From Dehalococcoidia bacterium (GTDB lineage: Bacteria > Chloroflexota > Dehalococcoidia > GIF9 > UBA5629): a stretch of DNA of 5,188 nt. Shown in pieces: positions 1-5,188 of the stretch; the stretch's first letter is position 1, and every line of letters begins with the position of its first letter. The translations under genes and the position numbers were made by a program. The notes under the pieces are model-generated. The model did no database searches. It saw only the letters and a list, made by a program, of their open reading frames with translations, and had not been told where the DNA came from. The stretch is taken from the NCBI GenBank assembly GCA_030604795.1, contig JAUVVE010000074.1, positions 1 through 5,188 on the forward strand, given 5' to 3'.

Positions 1-365
1 CAACAATTCTCTCCCTTCATGGGGCAGTCAAAACACACACACGGCTGCGGAGACTGCTTGCAGCGCAGCACACCAAGACTCAACAATCCCGACCACCCTT
101 CAGCCGAACGCCAGACAGACGCTCGGCCGACCCTGCAGTATTTGCTGATTCATTGGCGCGCCATATTACCTTGGCGAGCCACATCACCTTGGCGCGCCAC
201 ATCACCTTCCAGCCAGCATTTCAAGCAATTGAGGCAGGCCTTCCCAAGTGTAGGCAGCGCGCAGCCAGAGTTCTCAGTTAGAACGTCGGCTCAGATAGGA
301 CTGCAGAAAAGCACCCTGCTATATTCCAAATGTATACTCCTCAGCAGACCGGGGATGAAGTCCAG
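1..365. other. Non-coding flank downstream of the acyl-CoA synthetase gene
   Basis: I find no convincing gene here. A plus-strand open frame (19-369, 116 codons) has no good ribosome binding site, reads as low-order sequence, contains the in-frame 18-bp tandem repeat and runs into the 3' end of the ligase gene, so I treat it as spurious. On the minus strand a frame open from 149 to the left edge gives a short cysteine-rich stretch (CVCFDCPMKGENC near 3-38), partly made by a CA dinucleotide run at 32-42. It might be the start of a gene lying further left, but there is no clear start signal. No hairpin followed by a T-run is visible that would end transcription of the ligase gene. Confidence 0.5.
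153..206. repeat. Three tandem 18-bp repeats with GGCGCGCC core
   Basis: Three head-to-tail 18-bp units lie at 153-170, 171-188 and 189-206. The third reads TTGGCGCGCCACATCACC. Unit 2 differs from it by one base in the core (GGCGAGCC), and unit 1 differs in the second half (ATATTACC). Units 1 and 3 carry the perfect 8-bp palindrome GGCGCGCC. The period is a multiple of three, so a plus-strand frame gives a WRATSP-like repeat, but that frame does not look like a gene. It could be a small minisatellite or a clustered protein-binding site. It lies 160 bp past the stop codon of the ligase gene. Confidence 0.85.
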
Positions 366-2018
366 CTAAGCCTTCTTGGCTTCCTCCTCCTGCAGCATGC
401 GCCGCAGCACCTTGCCTACCATTGTCTTGGGCAGCTCTTTTCGGAACTCGAAAAATCGTGGCACTTTATAAGCTGTTAACCTCTCGCGGCAATAGCTTTG
501 GAGTTCCTCTGGCGCAGCCTGTGCCCCTTCTTTCAGTATAATCCAGGCTTTCACTGCCTCCATCTGACGTGGATCAGGAATGCCGGCCACGCACACTTCT
601 GCCACTGCGGGATGTGTCATGAGTACCTCTTCAACCTCTCGAGGCCAGACTTGGAAACCACCTGGTTTTATTACGTCCTTTTTGCGTGCTGTCAAAAACA
701 GATAACCATCTTCATCCAGATAACCGATATCGCCGGTGTGGAGCCAGCCATCGCGGATGGTCTCTGCGGTTTCCTCAGGCTTATTCCAGTATCCCGTCAT
801 CAGTTGAGGTGCTTTCATCAATACCTCGCCAGCCTCTCCCGTTTTTAGCTCTTTCGTTCCAGTCTCCACATCGACGATACGGATAATCGTATCGGGCAGG
901 GGACATCCCACAGAGCCCTCTTTCCAGACGCCACGCCACGGTGTGGTGGTCATGGCCATGGTGGATTCGCTAAGTCCATAGCCCTCGGTCACAGTGCCCC
1001 TAATTCTTTCTTCGATTTTCCTCTTCGTACTTGCCATTAGCGGTGCCGCTCCAACACCAGCCCCTGTCAAACATATCAGGTCATCGGGCTTGAGAGCTGG
1101 ATGCTCGAGCAGATTAATGAACATTGTCGGCGTCCCTGCGAGCATAGTAGGCCTCGTTTCACGAAGAGTTTCCAGGATAACATTAACGTTCCGCGGGTCA
1201 GCTATCAGCACCATGGTCATGTGTATTGTGACTGCCATGGCAAAGCAGAAATAGACACCCATAGTATGAAAAAGTGGCAATGTGACTAACATTACAGTTT
1301 CCCATTCAGTCCCTCTACCCTCAAACCAGGCTTTTAGCTGCATTCCAGTCATGGTATAGGAGAGGTGGCTGCCCACTACTCCCTTAGGTGTGCCGGTTGT
1401 TCCCCCGCTGAACATAATGGCAGCCGGGTCCTGCGGATTGACTTTCACATCTGGACGAGTTGCTCCGGCATGCTTTTTCATCAGGTCGCTAAACCAAACA
1501 TCGCCGCCCTCAAGCTCCATTGTATGAGGAGCAGCGAGGTCTTTTGCGATTGTGTATTCATCCAACTCGGTGACGATGAGCAAGCGTAGTCTGGTCTTTG
1601 ATTTCAGGCCATTGAGCACGTTGTACCAGATATTCACGGCAAAGGTTACTTCAGCCCCAACATCGTTTAACGAATTCGCCAGTTCGTCAGGAGTGTAGAG
1701 AGGATTCAATGGCACAACGATAGCGCCTGCTTTCCAGATAGCGTAGTAAGTGATGAACGTCTGAGGAATATTGATATAGAGCACCGCCACACGGTCGCCC
1801 TTCTTGACGCCATTGGCAACCAGCGCTGCAGCCATCTGGTCGCTCAGTTCATTGATAGTCTTCCAGGAGAGGCGCTTGTGCTGGTAGATGAGCATGGTAT
1901 GATCAGGGTTCAACTTGACCACATCGTCCAGCAGGTCAACGGCGGTAAGTTCGGGGTACGGTTCTAATGAGTGGGGAACGCCGGGGTCATAACTCTTGAG
2001 CCAGGGATAGTCTACCAA
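366..2018 (-). CDS. AMP-forming acyl-CoA synthetase (fatty-acid-CoA ligase family)
   Basis: This complete 550-residue protein belongs to the ANL adenylate-forming superfamily. It should activate a carboxylic acid with ATP to an acyl-adenylate and then form the acyl-CoA thioester, in the cytoplasm or at the membrane. Core motifs are all present: the Ser/Thr/Gly-rich phosphate loop SGGTTGTPKG (204-213), the adenine-binding motif YGLSES (347-352), the HTGD motif (427-430, Asp430 for ribose), the hinge and A8 region RKKDVIKPGGFQVWPREVE (445-463) and the catalytic A10 lysine Lys536 in KTMVGKVLRR. Length and the stretch DGWLHTGDIGYLDEDGYL (423-440) fit FadD-type long-chain or medium-chain ligases. 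Chain-length preference cannot be read from sequence, so I give no symbol. The residue before Arg445 is Ala, where many relatives have Asp or Gly. The start is TTG at 2016-2018, chosen for its AAGGAGG site and the family-like N-terminus. The gene is probably transcribed with the small membrane protein upstream, since no good promoter lies directly in front of it. Confidence 0.95.
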   Translation of the reverse strand: MVDYPWLKSYDPGVPHSLEPYPELTAVDLLDDVVKLNPDHTMLIYQHKRLSWKTINELSDQMAAALVANGVKKGDRVAVLYINIPQTFITYYAIWKAGAIVVPLNPLYTPDELANSLNDVGAEVTFAVNIWYNVLNGLKSKTRLRLLIVTELDEYTIAKDLAAPHTMELEGGDVWFSDLMKKHAGATRPDVKVNPQDPAAIMFSGGTTGTPKGVVGSHLSYTMTGMQLKAWFEGRGTEWETVMLVTLPLFHTMGVYFCFAMAVTIHMTMVLIADPRNVNVILETLRETRPTMLAGTPTMFINLLEHPALKPDDLICLTGAGVGAAPLMASTKRKIEERIRGTVTEGYGLSESTMAMTTTPWRGVWKEGSVGCPLPDTIIRIVDVETGTKELKTGEAGEVLMKAPQLMTGYWNKPEETAETIRDGWLHTGDIGYLDEDGYLFLTARKKDVIKPGGFQVWPREVEEVLMTHPAVAEVCVAGIPDPRQMEAVKAWIILKEGAQAAPEELQSYCRERLTAYKVPRFFEFRKELPKTMVGKVLRRMLQEEEAKKA

Positions 2019-2024
2019 TTCACG

Positions 2025-2031
2025 CCTCCTT
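2025..2031 (-). promoter_or_regulatory. Shine-Dalgarno site fixing the TTG start of the ligase
   Basis: The minus strand reads AAGGAGG, then six bases (CGTGAA), then TTG. The spacing and match to the 16S rRNA tail are near ideal. The only nearby upstream ATG (2038-2040) is in another frame and stops after seven codons, so TTG at 2016-2018 is the best start. Confidence 0.8.
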
Positions 2032-2224
2032 CTTCCTCATATTTTACCCGGACGGTGGGGCCGAACTATGTACTGGGCACTAGCAAGCTCGACCCACGAC
2101 GCCAAGTCCGTTCAGAGTGTCTCCGTCAACGCGAAATCTCTGGCATTAGGCTAGCTGATTCCAAACCAAAAAGGACACCAGCAACCGCCATCAATCAGCG
2201 ATTCCAGTGCCCTTGTTTCACATG

Positions 2225-2237
2225 TGGGGAATCCCCA
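2225..2237. repeat. 13-bp palindrome between small ORF and ligase
   Basis: TGGGGAATCCCCA is a perfect 6+1+6 palindrome starting two bases past the stop codon of the small membrane protein gene. The one-base centre is too tight for an RNA hairpin at full length, and no T-run follows on the minus strand, so it is unlikely to be a terminator. It could be a protein-binding site or chance. Nothing else recognisable lies in the rest of the 221-bp gap (2019-2239) apart from the ligase Shine-Dalgarno site. Confidence 0.45.
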
Positions 2238-2239
2238 TT

Positions 2240-2383
2240 TTAGAGGATGAGGACGTAAAGCTCATACAGAAGAACGACCACAAATATCAATACTAGCCAC
2301 CACCGTCTTCCGCGTGACACGACAACAATCCCCCAGATGCAAAGCACAACGATGACTATACTGATAACAGTGGCTAATTCCAC
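2240..2383 (-). CDS. Small two-helix membrane protein, 47 residues, unknown function
   Basis: I do not recognise a family. The frame starts at GTG (2381-2383) and ends at TAA (2240-2242). The protein begins MELATVISIVIVVLCIWG and has two strongly hydrophobic segments, about residues 4-22 and 30-47, joined by a short basic loop SRGRRWW (23-29). Nearly all residues outside the loop are Val, Ile, Leu or aromatic, as expected for a hairpin in the membrane. By the positive-inside rule the loop would face the cytoplasm. AGGAAG at 2391-2396 sits seven bases before the GTG, and a near-consensus promoter lies about 55 bp upstream, giving a leader of roughly 45-50 bases. It is the first reading frame behind that promoter and is followed after 221 bp by the ligase on the same strand. 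It could be an accessory subunit, a small stress-type membrane peptide, or a chance frame. An ATG at 2386-2388 in another frame stops after four codons. Confidence 0.55.
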   Translation of the reverse strand: MELATVISIVIVVLCIWGIVVVSRGRRWWLVLIFVVVLLYELYVLIL

Positions 2384-2437
2384 TCCATCACTTCCTATTT
2401 GTGATGTTTGTAGGCTTGCCTCGTATATGCTTACGGC

Positions 2438-2467
2438 ATTCTAGTCCTCACTCGTAGTCGCTGTCAA
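2438..2467 (-). promoter_or_regulatory. Sigma-70-type promoter for small membrane protein and ligase
   Basis: On the minus strand a perfect -35 box TTGACA (2462-2467) is followed by 18 bases and the -10 box TAGAAT (2438-2443, five of six matches). Transcription would start near 2431, leaving a leader of about 48 bases to the GTG of the small membrane gene. No other comparable promoter is seen between here and the ligase, so it probably serves both genes. Confidence 0.75.
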
Positions 2468-3004
2468 TACCTCGAAATGCAAACACCAATCCGGCCCACC
2501 CACAAGCGCCGCCCGCAAGCAAGCGCAGCAGCATCCCGCCCGTCTCTCGAACCTCGACCACCGCTCGCGCCCGGTCGATGCTCACGGCACGCTCGCTACG
2601 CCGTCCTGCTCACGCGCCCATAGACGTCAGCCTTTCACTCACTCCGTGATCCTCTATGGTTTCCTGCTCTGCCGGTCCACTCCACCCTTCCCCAGTCGCT
2701 CCGGTGAGCCAACGTCTAAGCCCGCCGTGTTTATCCCATTGTCAACTTGGGCGCCCCTTCGTCCGCTCCGCACCACCTGCGCTCTCGATTACCAGCGGCG
2801 CAAGGGCAAGCCCGCGGCCATGGCAAAGCCAAAACATAACGCGGTGTGCCATCCTCACAAGCCTAGTGCAGGTGCTAAGAAGGCGCCAAGTGACAATGCG
2901 CAGTATCGCGCCGGTGCTTGCTTTAGGCTCTGACCCACGCCACGCGCACTACCACCACAGGCTACTCTTGGGGGCTGTCTGAGTTGGAGGTGTTGGTGAG
3001 TCGC
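2468..3004. other. GC-rich, C-skewed spacer without a credible gene
   Basis: This stretch of about 540 bp lies between the stop of the response regulator and the promoter of the small membrane gene. Over 2461-2640 I count about 80 C against 37 G on the plus strand, a skew not seen in the flanking genes. Two overlapping plus-strand frames (2646-2933 and 2656-2982) have no good ribosome binding site, are rich in Pro, Arg and Ser, and contradict each other. Possible short hairpins are at 2555-2577 (CGACC/GGTCG arms) and 2584-2604 (ACGGC/GCCGT arms). No tRNA, RNase P, SRP or tmRNA hallmark is recognisable, and no clear terminator for the regulator gene is seen. It may be a degraded gene or element, or an unrecognised RNA. 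Confidence 0.5.
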
Positions 3005-3691
3005 TTAGCTCAGGGTGATCAGGCCCTTCTTTATGGCCGTCACGACTGCCTCGGTACGGGCGTTGGCGTCAAGTTTGCGCAGTATGGAGGTTATGTGGTT
3101 CTTAATGGTCTGTTCGCTAATGCTAAGTGCAGCCGCGATCTGCTTGTTGAAGTAGCCCTGGGCCATGTAGGTGAGGATTTCGGTTTCTCTGGGGGTGAGT
3201 GGGGAGACGAAAGCCTCGACTCCCTTGCCCCAGGAAAGGTCTTGGAACTCCTGCAGTACTTTGTCGGCCACCTGAGGCTGGGCGAGAAGGGTGTCGTTTA
3301 TTGGGTGCTGGCCAGCGGCGGCCTTGCGGATGTTGGCCAACAGCTCGTTCGAGGAGACATCGCGCCTTAGATAGCCAGCTGCCCGGGACCTGATTGCCTG
3401 GAAGAGCTCTTCATCGTTGGGTTGGGGAGTGAGGAGTATCACCGCCACACTGGGCAGTTGCTGCTTCACAGCCACGGCCACATTCACGCCAGTGTTGGAG
3501 GATAGCTCTATGTCGAGCAGGATGACGTCGGGGAACATGGTGCTCAGAGTTGACACAAGTTCATGATTGGAGCTGACTTCGGCACAGACCTCGATGTCAG
3601 TGGTAGGGTTCAGGGTGGAGCGTATCCCCTGGCGGTACAATGGCTGCTGGTCAGCTATGACTACCCTTATCTTTTGACCTCGGTCAACCAT
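3005..3691 (-). CDS. NarL/FixJ-family response regulator with atypical receiver domain
   Basis: This 228-residue two-domain transcription regulator has an N-terminal receiver (about 8-120), a linker, and a C-terminal LuxR-type helix-turn-helix (about 165-228, beginning LTPRETEIL, with recognition helix around SEQTIKNHITSILRKL). It should bind DNA in response to phosphorylation by a sensor kinase, but no kinase is in the window. The receiver keeps the phosphoacceptor Asp60 (VILLDIE) and switch Thr88. However, the usual acidic pair is D14-Q15 (ADQQP instead of ADDHP), the conserved Lys near the end is Arg (GYLRRD, 106-111), and the Met-Pro normally after the Asp60 loop is Leu-Ser. Phosphorylation may therefore be weak or altered. 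The ATG at 3689-3691 has GAGGAA six bases upstream (3698-3703). A TTGACA promoter lies further up, giving a leader of about 80 bases. The gene is divergent from meaB; its targets are unknown. Confidence 0.93.
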   Translation of the reverse strand: MVDRGQKIRVVIADQQPLYRQGIRSTLNPTTDIEVCAEVSSNHELVSTLSTMFPDVILLDIELSSNTGVNVAVAVKQQLPSVAVILLTPQPNDEELFQAIRSRAAGYLRRDVSSNELLANIRKAAAGQHPINDTLLAQPQVADKVLQEFQDLSWGKGVEAFVSPLTPRETEILTYMAQGYFNKQIAAALSISEQTIKNHITSILRKLDANARTEAVVTAIKKGLITLS

Positions 3692-3777
3692 ACGCTGTTC
3701 CTCAGGTTGCCCTTACATCATAATATGGCGTATCCACATCATACATACCGCAAGGCAACGCCAACTATCTTATGCTC

Positions 3778-3806
3778 AGTGTAGCAGGTAGATAGGGGAA
3801 TGTCAA
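3778..3806 (-). promoter_or_regulatory. Sigma-70-type promoter for the response regulator
   Basis: On the minus strand TTGACA (3801-3806) is followed by 17 bases and TACACT (3778-3783). The -35 box is perfect, the spacing ideal and the -10 box matches four of six positions. The start point would be near 3771, about 80 bases before the ATG. Closer TATTAT and TATGAT hexamers lack a fitting -35 box. Confidence 0.6.
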
Positions 3807-3824
3807 CGAGCCGTTTCTGAAATG

Positions 3825-3853
3825 TTTAACTCTCGCCTGCGCGATAGCGAAGC
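3825..3853. repeat. Left copy of imperfect 29-bp direct repeat
   Basis: TTTAACTCT, then seven unrelated bases, then GCGATAGCGAAGC. The same two blocks with the same seven-base gap recur at 4130-4158, exactly 305 bp downstream, giving 22 of 29 positions identical. The GCGATAGCGAAGC core resembles short GC-rich words that recur between genes in many environmental bacterial genomes (recollection, not searched). Confidence 0.8.
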
Positions 3854-3948
3854 GTCTCGAAGTGGAAATGTGGGACAAATGCAAAAGTCAAACACAGAAA
3901 CGCAAAAAGACAGATTAGAATTCAAAGAGGAATTTAAGGGGTGACAGG

Positions 3949-4066
3949 CTAAATCCAAATCACCAATTTCTAAACTCTAAACAAATTGAAATGACGAAAG
4001 CCCCCAAAATTCAAAAGAGCATGACCTAGATAAAGACAAAACAAGGTTTTGGTGATTTGGATTTAG
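3949..4066. repeat. AT-rich element with perfect 18-bp inverted repeats
   Basis: CTAAATCCAAATCACCAA at 3949-3966 is the exact reverse complement of 4049-4066, with an 82-base spacer. The spacer is AT-rich: 3961-4020 is about 35% GC, against about 65% for 4681-4740 inside meaB. No open frame of note is present. The A/T-rich words (AAATCCAAAT, GATTTGGATTTAG, and GTGCTTGGTGCTTAGGATTT just outside at 4084-4103) look like non-coding interspersed repeats that I recall from intergenic DNA of Chloroflexota and other environmental bacteria. It could be a MITE-like mobile element or a structured RNA. The AT-rich tract extends roughly 3870-4140, and no transposase or target duplication of a known family is recognisable. 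Confidence 0.7.
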
Positions 4067-4129
4067 ATATTGTCCAGGATCTAGTGCTTGGTGCTTAGGA
4101 TTTCATCAGTTCTATTTGCACTTCCAACC

Positions 4130-4158
4130 TTTAACTCTTAAGCTAGCGATAGCGAAGC
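4130..4158. repeat. Right copy of imperfect 29-bp direct repeat
   Basis: This is the partner of 3825-3853: TTTAACTCT, seven different bases, then GCGATAGCGAAGC. The two copies bracket the AT-rich inverted-repeat element, as target duplications or nested repeat copies would. The last two bases (GC, 4157-4158) are also the start of a 14-bp palindrome. Confidence 0.8.
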
Positions 4159-4170
4159 ATCCCGGGATGC
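4157..4170. repeat. Perfect 14-bp palindrome upstream of meaB promoter
   Basis: GCATCCCGGGATGC is a perfect 7+7 palindrome ending 47 bp before the -35 box of the meaB promoter. It has no loop and no following T-run, so it is not a standard terminator. It could be an operator or activator site for meaB, or part of the repeat that overlaps it. Confidence 0.5.
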
Positions 4171-4217
4171 CGTCTTGATGCCAGGGACAGATGGAGGCGC
4201 CAAATGCGCTGCGTTCC

Positions 4218-4246
4218 TTGACGTGATGCACACGAATCAATAGAAT
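4218..4246 (+). promoter_or_regulatory. Sigma-70-type promoter for meaB
   Basis: TTGACG (4218-4223), 17 bases, then TAGAAT (4241-4246). Each box matches consensus at five of six positions. Transcription would begin near 4253, giving a leader of about 40 bases. The in-frame ATGs at 4245 and 4248 lie in or just after the -10 box, before the start point, so they cannot be used on this transcript. This supports the ATG at 4293. Confidence 0.75.
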
Positions 4247-4278
4247 GATGGGTGCGCTTCAAGCAGTGCGCAGAAAAC

Positions 4279-4283
4279 GGGAG
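4279..4283 (+). promoter_or_regulatory. Shine-Dalgarno site deciding the meaB start
   Basis: GGGAG lies nine bases before ATG 4293-4295. The alternative in-frame ATGs at 4245 and 4248 have no purine-rich site at a suitable distance. Confidence 0.6.
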
Positions 4284-4292
4284 TTCTTCATA

Positions 4293-5188
4293 ATGGAGCT
4301 GGTCAAAGACATGCTGGCGGGGGACGTGTTGTCTCTGGCACGGTTGATAACGCAGGTTGAAAGAGATGGTGCCGAAGTACCTGAGGTGATGAAGGAGGTC
4401 TACCCCCATCTGGGTAAGGCTTACTGCGTAGGTATTACCGGACCGCCTGGGGCGGGCAAGAGCACCATCGTCGACCGGTTGACGGCAGTGATGAGACGGC
4501 AGGGGTTTACGGTGGGCATAATTGCTGCTGACCCTACCAGCCCATTTACTGGTGGTGCTGTGCTCGGGGACAGGATAAGGATGCAGCAACATTATCTTGA
4601 TGATGGGGTTTTCATCCGCAGCATGGCAACGCGTGGCAGTCATGGTGGTCTGCCGGGCAGCACCAGCGGCGTCATCAAGCTGCTGAACGCCTTTGGCAAG
4701 GACTTCGTCGTGGTGGAGACGGTGGGGGTGGGGCAGACCGAACTGGACATTATGCAGAATGCGGACACCACGGTGGTAATCCTGGTTCCCGAGGCCGGCG
4801 ATACTATCCAGACCATGAAGGCGGGCTTGCTCGAGATTGCCGATGTTTTCGCGGTCAATAAATCCGACCGTCCGGGAGCTGGCAATCTGGTTGCTGAACT
4901 GAGGATGATGGTTCAGCTTTATTCGCAGCAAAGCTGGTGGCAGGCGCCGGTAATCGCCACCGAAGCCATCAACGACGTCGGCACCGAGGAACTGTATGAG
5001 CAGATTGAGAGACATCGGCGGGCATTGGAAGAAACCGGTCGGTTGTCCCAGCGGCGCCAGGAACAGCGGCGGCGTGAATTCGTGGACACGGTGGAGCGCA
5101 GACTTGCTGGCGAGCTGTTGAAGTTGGTTGAGCGCGATGCAGAGCTAGGCCGCTATGTGGCGATGGTGGAAGCCGGGGAGGTTGACCC
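4293..5188 (+). CDS. meaB: Methylmalonyl-CoA mutase-associated GTPase MeaB/ArgK, 3' end cut
   Basis: The visible 298 codons encode a G3E-family P-loop GTPase that chaperones adenosylcobalamin-dependent methylmalonyl-CoA mutase, gating cofactor loading and protecting the enzyme from inactivation. The older name ArgK (arginine transport kinase) is misleading. Motifs in order: family N-terminus MELVKDMLAGD...LARLITQVE, Walker A GPPGAGKST (50-58), DPTSPFTGGAVLGDRIRM (80-97), RSMATRG (109-115), the switch/Walker B region VVVETVGVGQTELDI (139-153), and the guanine-specificity motif NKSD (189-192) followed by RPGAGNL. At 121-125 it reads PGSTS, where relatives usually have a basic residue. The frame stays open to the last base. 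Family proteins are about 310-330 residues, so perhaps 15-30 residues are missing; they should include the C-terminal dimerisation part. The start at 4293 is backed by its own ribosome binding site and promoter. Relatives usually lie beside mutase subunits or methylmalonyl-CoA epimerase, expected to the right of the window. The response regulator upstream is divergent. Confidence 0.96.
   Translation, partial: MELVKDMLAGDVLSLARLITQVERDGAEVPEVMKEVYPHLGKAYCVGITGPPGAGKSTIVDRLTAVMRRQGFTVGIIAADPTSPFTGGAVLGDRIRMQQHYLDDGVFIRSMATRGSHGGLPGSTSGVIKLLNAFGKDFVVVETVGVGQTELDIMQNADTTVVILVPEAGDTIQTMKAGLLEIADVFAVNKSDRPGAGNLVAELRMMVQLYSQQSWWQAPVIATEAINDVGTEELYEQIERHRRALEETGRLSQRRQEQRRREFVDTVERRLAGELLKLVERDAELGRYVAMVEAGEVD

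Noticed and set aside
19..369. Plus-strand frame of 116 codons, including a WRATSP repeat
   Set aside because: There is no ribosome binding site, the composition looks random, the repeat is better seen as a DNA tandem repeat, and it ends inside the ligase stop region.
1971..2243. Plus-strand frame of 90 codons across the ligase start
   Set aside because: It is antisense to the ligase N-terminus, its Shine-Dalgarno site and the end of the small membrane gene, and has no domain or start signal of its own.
2536..2560. TΨC-arm-like GGTTCGAGA on the minus strand, hinting at a tRNA
   Set aside because: The flanking bases do not form the five-pair stem, and no acceptor, D or anticodon arm can be matched around it.
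2646..2982. Overlapping plus-strand frames of 95 and 108 codons in the GC-rich spacer
   Set aside because: They overlap in different frames, lack a good ribosome binding site and promoter, and have Pro/Arg/Ser-rich, domain-free products. A sub-frame starting MAKPKHNAV at 2820 is basic and short but has no supporting signal.
2984..3370. Plus-strand frame of 128 codons opposite the response regulator
   Set aside because: It mirrors the helix-turn-helix and linker coding region; the minus frame is clearly the real gene.
3719..3765. Closer -10-like boxes (TATTAT, TATGAT) for the response regulator
   Set aside because: No matching -35 box at 16-18 bp spacing; TTGACA-17-TACACT further upstream is a better pair.
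4245..4292. Longer meaB start at ATG 4245 or 4248
   Set aside because: Both lie in or just after the -10 box, before the predicted transcript start, lack a ribosome binding site, and would add residues not typical of the family N-terminus.
4143..5015. 290-codon minus-strand open frame opposite meaB, with a second one at 4640-4885
   Set aside because: The plus frame carries every MeaB motif in order. The minus frames are rich in His, Arg and Ser, have no recognisable domain, and exist because of the GC-rich codon use of meaB.

Overview
The window looks like chromosomal DNA of a free-living, moderately GC-rich bacterium. The methylmalonyl-CoA mutase GTPase (MeaB/ArgK) and the NarL-type regulator resemble versions known from Chloroflexota (Dehalococcoidia and relatives). 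That placement is an impression from the protein sequences, not a computed result. There are no tRNA or rRNA genes, transposases or CRISPR arrays.

Layout, left to right. 1-365 is non-coding and holds three tandem 18-bp units (153-206). 366-2018 (minus) encodes a complete AMP-forming acyl-CoA synthetase, started at TTG behind a very good Shine-Dalgarno site. Upstream of it on the same strand, 2240-2383 is a 47-residue two-helix membrane protein with a GTG start. It lies just downstream of a near-consensus promoter (TTGACA-18-TAGAAT, 2438-2467) that probably drives both genes. 2468-3004 is a GC-rich, strongly C-skewed stretch with no credible gene. 3005-3691 (minus) is an orphan REC-LuxR response regulator with an altered receiver active site and its own promoter (3778-3806). 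3692-4292 is a divergent intergenic region with an AT-rich, inverted-repeat element framed by two imperfect 29-bp direct repeats, then a perfect 14-bp palindrome and a plus-strand promoter (TTGACG-17-TAGAAT, 4218-4246). That promoter feeds meaB (4293 to beyond the right edge), which is cut by the window end.

How the genes may work together. The acyl-CoA synthetase activates carboxylic acids to CoA thioesters. MeaB protects the B12-dependent mutase that isomerises methylmalonyl-CoA, an end product of odd-chain and branched acyl-CoA degradation. A shared acyl-CoA catabolic theme is plausible, but the genes are in different transcription units and no direct link is visible. The regulator could control either neighbour, or neither.

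No wholly new system is evident. The points most worth a second look are the unlisted small membrane protein in a likely operon with the ligase, the atypical receiver domain, and the composite repeat in front of meaB.
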